NCBI GenBank assembly: GCA_937889795.1
Contig: CALBZH010000622.1
Span: forward strand, 1-6,583
Length of the DNA stretch: 6,583 bases
Source of the DNA: an uncultured Syntrophobacteraceae bacterium
GTDB lineage: Bacteria; Desulfobacterota; Syntrophobacteria; Syntrophobacterales; Syntrophobacteraceae
Direction: 5' to 3'
Both the position numbers and the translations under genes were made by a program. The notes under the pieces were generated by a model. That model worked only from the letters and a program-made list of their open reading frames with translations, was not told the DNA's origin and did no database searches. Shown here in pieces: positions 1 to 5,678 of this stretch (positions within the stretch are counted from its first letter, which is position 1; each line of letters starts with the position of its first letter).

Positions 1-1485
1 ATCCGTATCGGGCTCGTTCACGAGCTCCCCGTCCCAGTAGGTCCCCCTTGGCTCGTTGAACGATTCCGTCAACCGATTCTGGCTCCGGTGGGGACGGTCA
101 CTGACCTTGTCGCGGTGATCCCAGGAGGCGACGAACTGGTTTTTCAGGAAAGCCCACTCTTTTGAATCGGTGCGGAGTCGGGGAATATAGCGGAGGAAGT
201 TCTCCTCGGAAGTGTTTTCGTCTAGACGCCGGATGAGGTACGCGATCCCGTTGATGAATTCCTTGCGGCCGGCGACCGGCGCGTAGACGAGAACCCCACC
301 TGTGATTTCCTGAATGGCACGTCGAACGTGATCGGCCATGCCTTCCAGCATTTCAAAGGTGAAACCTTCAGTGACCCCGTTGCGCTCGGCAACCTTCCGA
401 GCGTAGGCGAGCTCGAAAAGGTTGTGCGACGCAATTCCGAGGTGAACCGCCCGGATGTTCTCCTGCTGCATCCCGAAGTTCACCAGCCGCTTGTAGTTGG
501 CGTCCACGTCGCGCTTGTTGTCGTAGGGAGCCAGTGGCCAATTGTGGAGAGCAGCCTCAAGCAGCTCCATTTCCATGTTGGCGCCTTTGACGATCCTCAC
601 CCGGATCGGGCCGCCGCCCCGTTCGACGCGTCGCCGCGCCCATTCCGTCAGTCGCCGCTGGATGGAGCCGGATTCGGGAAGGTAGGCCTGCAAAACGATT
701 CCGGCCGAATAGCCCAGGAGATCGTCCTGTTCGAGGGTCTGCGTGAAAGCCTCAAGGGTTGTCTCCAGGTCACGGTACTCCTCCATGTCGAGGTTCACGA
801 GCTTGGGAGCCCTGGCGCCATCTCGTCCAATGAATGCGGTGTCACGAGCGATGCGGTACAGCGTTGAAAGCCTCTCCTTGAGGACGGCGACACTGTGCTC
901 GTGGGCAATGGGGTGGATCTGCGAATAGATGGTGGAGACCTTGACAGAGATGCATTCGACATCTGGGGATCGCAGTGTTTCGATGTACTGGGCGAGACGT
1001 CTTCCAGCCTCCTTCTCCCCCAGCACTGCTTCGCCAAGGACGTTGACATTCGTGCGAGCTCCCTCGTCTCTCCGCTTCTCCAGGTAGGCGCCGAGCCGGT
1101 CCGGCTCACCCGGAATGATGGCACGGCTGCTTTCTTCCCGCATGGTCTCGATCATCTTGGGAACCGTCCATTCAGCAGGTCTACCCCGGATCCACAGGAA
1201 GAGGCGCGCAAGCCATCGATCTTTCCACGAGAAAAAATCAGGGATCCCGAATGACTTGAGGACGAAGACGATTTGATCGGCCACCCGTGCATGGTCCGTG
1301 GCTCGAAAGCTTTGATCGAGGAGCTTGGCCAGAATGATCTTGTCCCGGGGATGGCTCAGGAGACGCTGCATCCTGGCCTGGTGCGCTTTTTCATCGCGCG
1401 TCAGAAGGAGATTGGCCCGCGTCTGCCAACGCTCGGCCAATCGGACCGATTCCATGATGATTGAATCCGTCTGTTGCGTGTGCAT
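1..1485 (-). CDS. putA: Bifunctional proline dehydrogenase / L-glutamate gamma-semialdehyde (P5C) dehydrogenase, N-terminal part, cut by window edge
   Basis: Translating the minus strand from 1485 to 1 gives 495 uninterrupted residues. Proline dehydrogenase oxidises proline to P5C with FAD, and the second domain then oxidises the semialdehyde to glutamate with NAD+. Residues 1-120 look like the N-terminal arm. The FAD barrel follows: SVKVS with Lys182, NLDMEE with Asp233, RIVKGANMEMELLEAA with Arg297, Tyr401 in VYAPVAG, and YLIRRLDEN with Arg419/Arg420/Glu423, the expected proline and flavin contacts. Past the barrel, a linker reaches NEPDTD at the window edge, typical of the entry into the P5C dehydrogenase domain, so a bifunctional enzyme is expected although that domain lies outside. 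There is no room for the ribbon-helix-helix DNA-binding domain of trifunctional PutA. I chose the ATG at 1485, with AGGAG (1500-1496) 10 nt upstream. The GTG immediately before it (1488) has 7-nt spacing and is an equal alternative. It is transcribed divergently from the next gene. Confidence 0.93.
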   Translation of the reverse strand, partial: MHTQQTDSIIMESVRLAERWQTRANLLLTRDEKAHQARMQRLLSHPRDKIILAKLLDQSFRATDHARVADQIVFVLKSFGIPDFFSWKDRWLARLFLWIRGRPAEWTVPKMIETMREESSRAIIPGEPDRLGAYLEKRRDEGARTNVNVLGEAVLGEKEAGRRLAQYIETLRSPDVECISVKVSTIYSQIHPIAHEHSVAVLKERLSTLYRIARDTAFIGRDGARAPKLVNLDMEEYRDLETTLEAFTQTLEQDDLLGYSAGIVLQAYLPESGSIQRRLTEWARRRVERGGGPIRVRIVKGANMEMELLEAALHNWPLAPYDNKRDVDANYKRLVNFGMQQENIRAVHLGIASHNLFELAYARKVAERNGVTEGFTFEMLEGMADHVRRAIQEITGGVLVYAPVAGRKEFINGIAYLIRRLDENTSEENFLRYIPRLRTDSKEWAFLKNQFVASWDHRDKVSDRPHRSQNRLTESFNEPRGTYWDGELVNEPDTD

Positions 1486-1777
1486 CACAGTGCAGCTCCT
1501 TGGCACCGATCGTGAGCGACTCGACCGTTTCGACAGACCGAGACCCGTAACCTTCCAAAAAAGACGTTTCGAGCTGGGCTCTCCATCCTTTCATCTAACG
1601 ACGGAGCGTCGCGAGGTCAATCCGAAAGAGGCGCAACTGAAGCTGGGAAAGGCCTTCGCCCGGAATCCGTCAAGCAGAGCACCAAATCTGACACTCGATG
1701 CTGCGCCCATGGCATGTCGCGCTTAACATATTGAAGGGAAACCGGAGGGTTGCCCGACGATCTTAAGGAGGTACACG
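1486..1777. other. Divergent intergenic region between putA and the 92-residue gene
   Basis: This stretch must hold the promoters for both divergent genes. I could not pick a convincing -35/-10 pair on either strand; TAACAT at 1724-1729 is -10-like but has no -35 partner at proper spacing. A small perfect dyad, CGACG-GAG-CGTCG at 1599-1611, could be an operator half-site pair but is short enough to be chance. Open frames crossing the region have no ribosome binding sites and look like chance. Confidence 0.5.
1764..1772 (+). promoter_or_regulatory. Near-ideal ribosome binding site
   Basis: TAAGGAGGT lies 5 nt before the ATG at 1778. It is almost fully complementary to the 16S rRNA 3' end and is the best Shine-Dalgarno site in the window. 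It decides the start of the 92-residue gene and argues that this frame is translated rather than the overlapping minus-strand frames. Confidence 0.85.
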
Positions 1778-2056
1778 ATGAAACTACAGCCGATTCTGAA
1801 TATCGAAGACTCCCGTGAGGTTGCTGCAAACCTCATCGGCCAGCAGGCGAGATCACTTTTTTCCACCATGGATTTTGACCAGCTCGCCAATGGAGAGCAG
1901 AGCTTCTCGGTCTCCTGGACCAGATCCGACGGAAGCTGCGAGGAAATCGACTCCTGCAGCGGCCCGGACTGGAGACAGTGCGCGGTTGCGGCACTTGCGA
2001 GCGCGCTTTGGAAATCCCATGAATGCTGGAACAGCACGGTAGCCGAGGTCGCTTGA
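1778..2056 (+). CDS. Small hypothetical protein, 92 residues, four cysteines
   Basis: I do not recognise this protein. It is soluble-looking, with no signal peptide or membrane segment. An N-terminal part (residues 10-40) looks helical, a central segment near 42-49 (SFSVSWTR) looks like a strand, and the C-terminal half carries cysteines at 54, 60, 68 and 83 plus tryptophans at 47, 65, 78 and 84. The spacing (C-x5-C-x7-C-x14-C) fits no zinc motif I know, although His81 next to Cys83 leaves metal binding or disulphides open. The evidence for a real gene is strong: a near-ideal ribosome binding site 5 nt upstream and a hairpin terminator 46 nt past the stop, with little else between. It appears to be its own transcription unit, divergent from putA and separated by the terminator from the acyltransferase genes. 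Overlapping minus-strand frames of up to 123 codons lack such signals. Confidence 0.75.
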   Translation: MKLQPILNIEDSREVAANLIGQQARSLFSTMDFDQLANGEQSFSVSWTRSDGSCEEIDSCSGPDWRQCAVAALASALWKSHECWNSTVAEVA

Positions 2057-2102
2057 TCGGCAAGCGGCATCCCATTGGAGATCCACCCGGGCATGTGATG
2101 AC

Positions 2103-2138
2103 ACGGGGAGTGCGGGTCAATCCGCCTCCCCGTTTCTC
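2103..2138 (+). terminator. Intrinsic terminator after the 92-residue gene
   Basis: A 12-bp stem: ACGGGGAG (2103-2110) pairs perfectly with CTCCCCGT (2126-2133), and after a single bulged T (2111), GCGG (2112-2115) pairs with CCGC (2122-2125), leaving a six-base loop. The 3' side runs into TTTCTC, a short interrupted U-tract. The stem is strong and the tail mediocre. It sits between the small gene and the promoter of the acyltransferase operon and isolates the two units. Confidence 0.75.
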
Positions 2139-2190
2139 GTCATGGACGCACTCGGATTCCGGGAGAACATTCCTTCATCCCCATGGGCGG

Positions 2191-2219
2191 TTGCCAAGGC
2201 GGAAACCTTCCAGTAGACT
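2191..2219 (+). promoter_or_regulatory. Candidate sigma70 promoter for the acyltransferase operon
   Basis: TTGCCA (2191-2196, 5 of 6 to TTGACA) and TAGACT (2214-2219, 4 of 6 to TATAAT) are separated by exactly 17 bp. Transcription would start near 2226, giving a leader of about 78 nt that contains the dyad at 2251-2267. It lies directly after a terminator and before the first gene of a co-oriented set, where a promoter is needed. This is a visual match only. Confidence 0.5.
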
Positions 2220-2250
2220 GCTGCCCATCCAAGCTCGGAGGCGTTCGATA

Positions 2251-2267
2251 CCATACCATCGGTATGG
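2251..2267. promoter_or_regulatory. Perfect 7-bp inverted repeat in the leader of the acyltransferase operon
   Basis: CCATACC and GGTATGG flank ATC, a perfect dyad ending 36 nt before the ATG of the MBOAT gene and just downstream of the predicted transcription start. As DNA it would suit a dimeric repressor as an operator; as RNA it would form a 7-bp hairpin with a 3-nt loop. It has no U-tract, so it is not a terminator. No regulator gene lies in the window. Confidence 0.5.
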
Positions 2268-2303
2268 ACTTGAGGAGATTGTCCAACCCGGAAGCATAGC
2301 AGC

Positions 2304-3803
2304 ATGCTGTTTAGCTCCGTCACGTTTCTTTTTTTCTTCCTCCCACTTGCCCTGGGGCTTTACGCGATCTCCGGACGCGGGCGTCGGAATACCGTGTTTC
2401 TCTTCGCAAGCCTTGTTTTCTATGGCTGGGGCGAGGGAAAAGCCATTGCGATCCTGCTCCTCTCCATTGGCGTCAACTACGGATTGGGAAGAATTCTGGA
2501 GAGGAGAGGACCCGGCGGATCAAGCAGAGCACGAGGGATACCAGGCGGCGCACCGGCTGAGATCTCTCCAACCGACAGGACCCGCAAAGCCGTGCTGGTC
2601 GCCGGTCTGGTGTTCAATCTTGGGCTGTTGGCCTATTACAAATACAGCGGATTCTTCATGAGCAGCGTGAGCGGCCTTTTCACGTGGCACGGCGCAGCTT
2701 CCTTCAATTTGTCTCAGGGATCCGTCCCAACCGGCATTTCCTTTTTCACCTTCGCTGCCATTTCCTACCTGGTGGACCTTTACAGCGGAAAAGCCGAGGC
2801 CGAGCGCAGCCCTGCCCGCTTTGCCACCTTCATGGCGTCCTTCCCCAAAATCCTGGCAGGGCCGATCGTGCCGTACCACATGGGGAAGGAGGAGCTTGAA
2901 CGTCGCCCGCTCGACTTGGATCGATGTGCGAGCGGAATCGAGCGATTCATACTGGGAATGGGGAAGAAGGTGTTGATCGCTAGTCCGATCTCGGCCGTTG
3001 CCGACCAGGTGTTCGCCCTGCCCGCGGGGACCCTCTCGGCGGAGCTCGCCTGGCTGGGAATCCTCTGCTATACGCTGCAGATCTATTTCGACTTTTCTGG
3101 CTATACGGACATGGCGATCGGTCTCGGCCGCATGTTCGGATTCAATCTGCCGGAGAATTTCAACTTCCCGTACGCAGCTCGCTCCATTCGAGACTTCTGG
3201 CGCCGCTGGCACATGTCCCTTTCCCAATGGCTTCGCGACTACCTCTACATTCCCCTGGGGGGCAACCGCTGCACTCCTGCGCGCCACTACCTGAATCTCG
3301 TGTTTGTCTTTTTCCTGTGCGGGCTCTGGCATGGAGCCAACTGGACCTTTGTGGTGTGGGGATTGTGGTACGGGATCTTTCTCATCGTGGAGAGGACTGG
3401 CTTGGGAAGAGCGCTTCAGAAAGCCCCGCGCCCCTTCCAGCACGGGTACGCAATCCTCGTCGTGATGCTCGGATGGGTCTTCTTCCGCTCGGAAAGCCTC
3501 TCGCAAGCAATGGGCTACTTCAAGGCTTTGAGCGGTTTGGGGCCGGGTGAGCCTTCACCGGTTTCCGTCCAGACCCTGATCGACGCCGAGGCTCTGCTCG
3601 CCATCGGGTTGGGTGCAGTGTTTTCCGTGCCTGTCTTCGACTCCATCAAGAAGCGCTTTGCTCAAATGCTCCTGCCGCGGAGCACGGCCTATGAGAGGGC
3701 TGTGTCCATAGGTTATGGTCTGGTGCTCGGCTCAGTCTTCCTGCTAGCCTGCATGGCCTTGGCGGGAGGGACGCTCAAGTCGTTCATTTACTTCCGGTTT
3801 TAG
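2304..3803 (+). CDS. MBOAT family membrane-bound O-acyltransferase (AlgI-like)
   Basis: This 499-residue polytopic inner-membrane protein opens with LFSSVTFLFFFLPL, the usual start of AlgI-type MBOAT proteins, and has many hydrophobic segments along its length. Family signatures appear in order: GISFFTFAAISYLVDLY (144-160), KILAGPIVPY (182-191), YFDFSGYTDMAIGLGRMFGF (261-280), the block around RDFWRRWHMSLSQWLRDYLY (296-315, His303) followed by IPLGGNR (316-322), and CGLWHGANWTF (339-349) with the invariant MBOAT histidine at 343. AlgI-like proteins are thought to pass an acyl, usually acetyl, group across the membrane for O-acetylation of an extracellular polysaccharide. Residues 67-95 form a Gly/Arg/Pro-rich hydrophilic loop that seems longer than usual. 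The ATG at 2304 is preceded by a weak GGAAG, 9 nt away, and is fixed by the family N-terminus. The next gene, 42 bp downstream, encodes the expected periplasmic partner. AlgI itself is not claimed, since no alginate genes are present; DltB is unlikely because the partner is not DltD-like. Confidence 0.95.
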   Translation: MLFSSVTFLFFFLPLALGLYAISGRGRRNTVFLFASLVFYGWGEGKAIAILLLSIGVNYGLGRILERRGPGGSSRARGIPGGAPAEISPTDRTRKAVLVAGLVFNLGLLAYYKYSGFFMSSVSGLFTWHGAASFNLSQGSVPTGISFFTFAAISYLVDLYSGKAEAERSPARFATFMASFPKILAGPIVPYHMGKEELERRPLDLDRCASGIERFILGMGKKVLIASPISAVADQVFALPAGTLSAELAWLGILCYTLQIYFDFSGYTDMAIGLGRMFGFNLPENFNFPYAARSIRDFWRRWHMSLSQWLRDYLYIPLGGNRCTPARHYLNLVFVFFLCGLWHGANWTFVVWGLWYGIFLIVERTGLGRALQKAPRPFQHGYAILVVMLGWVFFRSESLSQAMGYFKALSGLGPGEPSPVSVQTLIDAEALLAIGLGAVFSVPVFDSIKKRFAQMLLPRSTAYERAVSIGYGLVLGSVFLLACMALAGGTLKSFIYFRF

Positions 3804-3845
3804 AGACCTTGAGCGCGGTGACGACGAAAAGGCTGGAACTACCCA

Positions 3846-4976
3846 ATGACCCAGAAATCAATTCCACAGACGATCCCCTGCCCCACGACCGCCTCGTGGA
3901 CCCGAAGAATAGGGGTTGCCGCCTTTTTCGTGGCGCTTTGGCTGCCAATGCTCCAGATGCTGTTCCCTTTTGTCGCGGAGTACGAGGATACGGAGAATCG
4001 CGAGCTTGCCGATGCGCCCAGCCTCGCGTTCTCTGACCTGTCCAGCCTCATCCCCAGCACGGAGAGCTACCTCGGAGACAACTTCGGACTACGGACGACG
4101 CTCATCCGCTGGAACAGCATCCTGCGTGTGAGCCTCCTGGGCGTCTCCCCCATTCCCAGCGTCGTCATTGGCAGAGACGGCTGGCTCTTCTATCGCTCCG
4201 AGGTGCTTGCCGATGGCCAGTCCTTGAACGACTATCGGGGAACGATCCCCCTGTCGGAAACCGAGCTTGGTAAGCTATGGAAGCGGATTACGGACAATGA
4301 GCGTCTGTTGGACCAGATGGGATTTCCTTACCTGGTGGTCATCGCTCCCAATAAGCACACCGTGTACAGCGAATATCTGCCCGACCAAATGCGGCCTTTC
4401 CGAAGTCCGACGCGGCTTGAGCAGTTTGCCAACTACGTCAGGCGGCAGCCAATGGGCGAAAAGCTCGTGCTGGATCTGAGGCAGCCTCTGCTCAAGGCAA
4501 AAGAGGAGCATCCCATCTACTGGAAAACCGACTCCCATTGGAACAGCTACGGCGCCTACATTGGATACCGGGAGATCATGAAACGATTATCGGTCCACGA
4601 TCCTGACTTGGCTCCTCTGCCACTTGCGGACAATCGTGTGACGCTCATGACTTCTCCCAAAGGAGGCGACCTCAGCCAGATGCTGCTCATGCAGGACCGA
4701 CTTTCCGAGCCTAACGACACGCGTCTCGAGCTTGCGCGGAACACTCATTCCAAGGCTAATCGGACGCTGCTTCTGAGACACGACTCATTCGGTGATGGCC
4801 TCTACCCTTTCTTGAACGCCCATTTCCAGACCCTGACCAACATCGCGCCTTTCGCCCCGTTCCCATTCGAAAGAATCAAGTCCGAACGCCCCATCGCCGT
4901 GGTCCATGTGTTTGCGGAACGCTATCTCACGCAGGCGATCCATGATGACTTCTTTTACCAGGAGGCAAAACCCTGA
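3846..4976 (+). CDS. DHHW / AlgJ-AlgX-like polysaccharide O-acetyltransferase, membrane-anchored periplasmic SGNH-like protein
   Basis: The protein has 376 residues. After a short basic N-terminus (RR at 20-21), a single hydrophobic segment spans about 22-43 with no obvious cleavage site, so it is probably anchored with its catalytic domain in the periplasm. Then come EYEDTENRELADAPSL (45-60), usual for this family, and GRDGWLFYRSE (109-119). The catalytic Asp-x-His is in YWKTDSHWNSYGAY (225-238; Asp229, His231), and the nucleophile is probably Ser314 in RHDSFGDGLYPFL, matching the R-D-S-F-G motif of DHHW proteins. The C-terminal HVFAERYL (354-361) matches the end of AlgJ-type proteins. In this family the serine takes an acetyl group supplied by the MBOAT partner and transfers it to a polysaccharide hydroxyl. 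The gene follows its partner by 42 bp with only a weak GGAA (3835-3838) before the ATG, so coupled expression in one operon is likely. The glycan substrate cannot be read from the sequence. Confidence 0.9.
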   Translation: MTQKSIPQTIPCPTTASWTRRIGVAAFFVALWLPMLQMLFPFVAEYEDTENRELADAPSLAFSDLSSLIPSTESYLGDNFGLRTTLIRWNSILRVSLLGVSPIPSVVIGRDGWLFYRSEVLADGQSLNDYRGTIPLSETELGKLWKRITDNERLLDQMGFPYLVVIAPNKHTVYSEYLPDQMRPFRSPTRLEQFANYVRRQPMGEKLVLDLRQPLLKAKEEHPIYWKTDSHWNSYGAYIGYREIMKRLSVHDPDLAPLPLADNRVTLMTSPKGGDLSQMLLMQDRLSEPNDTRLELARNTHSKANRTLLLRHDSFGDGLYPFLNAHFQTLTNIAPFAPFPFERIKSERPIAVVHVFAERYLTQAIHDDFFYQEAKP

Positions 4977-5054
4977 CTCGAAACGGAAACAGACATCCAG
5001 CGGACCCCCATCGACAGGTGAATGAACACGCTCATGTGGAAGGAGAAATGACCC

Positions 5055-5354
5055 ATGGAAATCAAGATGCCCATCAAGTTTCACGCGACGTATGCCATCA
5101 CGACACGCTGCGACGGACAGGAAAAACGCGAGCGCTGCCAGAAGCTGACGGTGAGTGAGCTGTCGCCTGAAGCCCGCAAAAAGGCCTTCGGGGACATGGT
5201 GGAAGAGGAAAGGCCGACTCACCAGATCACCTTCTATGACTTTGGATGCAAACGAATCTTGAACGGGGCTCTGACGGGAAACGAGGAGGAAAAGCTCGTC
5301 CTGCAGGTTCAGAACAAAGCATACGAATTCAGCCTTTACAAGCCCTCCCGCTGA
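5055..5354 (+). CDS. Small hypothetical protein, 99 residues, downstream of the acetyltransferase pair
   Basis: I do not recognise this family. The start is supported by AAGGAG (5040-5045) 9 nt before the ATG at 5055; an ATG at 5048 is out of frame. There is no signal peptide or membrane segment, so it is probably cytoplasmic. The chain is charged. A strand-like N-terminus (KFHATYAITTR) is followed by a Lys/Glu-rich, probably helical segment (residues 36-51, including SPEARKKAFGDM), then strand-like segments HQITFYDF (56-63) and KLVLQVQNKAYEFSLY (80-95). Cysteines are at 19, 28 and 65. The codons favour G or C at third positions as in the neighbouring genes, which supports real coding. It follows the DHHW gene by 78 bp in the same direction and a hairpin lies just after its stop, so it may be the last gene of the acyltransferase operon, but nothing in the protein itself ties it to acetylation. 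Confidence 0.7.
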   Translation: MEIKMPIKFHATYAITTRCDGQEKRERCQKLTVSELSPEARKKAFGDMVEEERPTHQITFYDFGCKRILNGALTGNEEEKLVLQVQNKAYEFSLYKPSR

Positions 5355-5375
5355 CCCAAGGACTTCTCGGAGCGC

Positions 5376-5396
5376 GTGCGGGGCATCCCCCCGTAC
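5376..5396 (+). terminator. Hairpin after the 99-residue gene, possible terminator
   Basis: GTGCGGGG (5376-5383) pairs with CCCCGTAC (5389-5396) over eight pairs, one of them G-U, with the loop CATCC. It starts 21 nt after the stop codon at 5354, where the operon should end. There is no U-tract after it (CCGTTGCCGTTT), so it may be an RNA-end stabiliser or a weak terminator. Confidence 0.4.
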
Positions 5397-5426
5397 CCGT
5401 TGCCGTTTGAGCCACGAGCATCGAGG

Positions 5427-5560
5427 CGAGAGGACAGGGAGACACGGAGGCACAGGGACGGGGAGATACTGACAAACAAGCATCTCCCGGGTTGAGGACG
5501 GCACAGGTAGCGCTCGGTGCTCACTGTGTCTCCCTCTCTCCAAGTCTCCCTGTCCTTTCG
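5427..5560. repeat. 134-bp inverted-repeat element made of purine-rich octamers
   Basis: The 17-base ends, CGAGAGGACAGGGAGAC (5427-5443) and the reverse complement of 5544-5560, match at 16 of 17 positions, and GGAG follows in both arms after a 2-base mismatch. The left arm reads as degenerate 8-bp units: GAGGACAG, GGAGACAC, GGAGGCAC, AGGGACGG, GGAGATAC (5430-5469). The right arm carries similar purine-rich sequence on the opposite strand. A second perfect pair, GGGAGAT (5461-5467) with ATCTCCC (5482-5488), is nested inside. The transcript could fold into a long imperfect hairpin. There is no open frame for a transposase and I see no flanking target duplication. It resembles the short palindromic or MITE-like intergenic repeats of many bacterial genomes; whether it recurs cannot be told from one copy. 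Confidence 0.6.
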
Positions 5561-5605
5561 TCAACATCATTGTCCCCCGCACCTCCCGACGGAGCCAGGC
5601 TCCTC

Positions 5606-5633
5606 TTTACAGGCTGGCGTCAGCGCTTACTTT
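5606..5633 (+). promoter_or_regulatory. Weak promoter-like pair upstream of the LolA-like gene
   Basis: TTTACA (5606-5611, 5 of 6 to TTGACA) is followed after 16 bp by TACTTT (5628-5633, only 3 of 6 to TATAAT). The position, about 45 bp before the GTG start, is suitable and the preceding operon seems to end at 5376-5396, so a promoter is expected here. The -10 match is poor and this remains a suggestion. Confidence 0.22.
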
Positions 5634-5678
5634 GAAGCTCAGCAGTGCACCCACTCTGGCAGTAGCCGGGAGGAAGCC

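Larger units (their letters stand above)
5355..5678. other. Non-coding region of 324 bp with hairpin and inverted-repeat element
   Basis: No convincing gene lies here. In order it holds the hairpin at 5376-5396, the 134-bp inverted-repeat element at 5427-5560, a short perfect palindrome GGAGCC-A-GGCTCC at 5591-5603, a weak promoter-like pair near 5606-5633 and the ribosome binding site of the next gene at 5669-5673. A frame open upstream of the LolA-like gene crosses from 5517, but its translation there is just the repeat read as protein. Confidence 0.6.

Noticed and set aside
328..867. A 179-codon plus-strand frame inside putA
   Set aside because: It is antisense to well-conserved proline dehydrogenase barrel sequence, so it is a shadow.
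1500..1516. TGGCAC at 1501-1506, a possible sigma54 -24 element
   Set aside because: The expected TTGC-type -12 element is absent at the proper distance (GTGA is found), and on this strand it would fire away from putA with no gene close behind.
2023..2661. A 212-codon plus-strand frame overlapping the start of the MBOAT gene
   Set aside because: It runs through the terminator, promoter and dyad and then 350 bp into the MBOAT gene in another frame. Its Arg/Ser/Pro-rich product is typical of a shadow.
2520..3506. A 328-codon open frame on the minus strand, antisense to the MBOAT gene
   Set aside because: Its product has no recognisable domain and is rich in His/Glu/Arg/Gly, as expected from reading a GC-rich gene backwards. 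The plus-strand gene is unmistakable and covers it fully.
5413..5522. GAGCATCGAG (5416-5425) and CTCGGTGCTC (5513-5522) as a further inverted pair
   Set aside because: It is 9 of 10 but interleaves with the 17-bp ends instead of nesting in them, so it cannot be part of the same hairpin and is probably chance.
4785..5582. A 265-codon minus-strand frame running across the DHHW gene end, the 99-residue gene and the repeat
   Set aside because: It crosses two supported genes and a non-coding repeat, its product is family-less, and its start falls in the intergenic region with no good ribosome binding site.
5517..5678. N-terminal extension of the LolA-like gene to an ATG at 5517
   Set aside because: There is no ribosome binding site at 5517, the codons read the inverted repeat, and a GGAGG with GTG at 5679 places the export signal correctly at the N-terminus.
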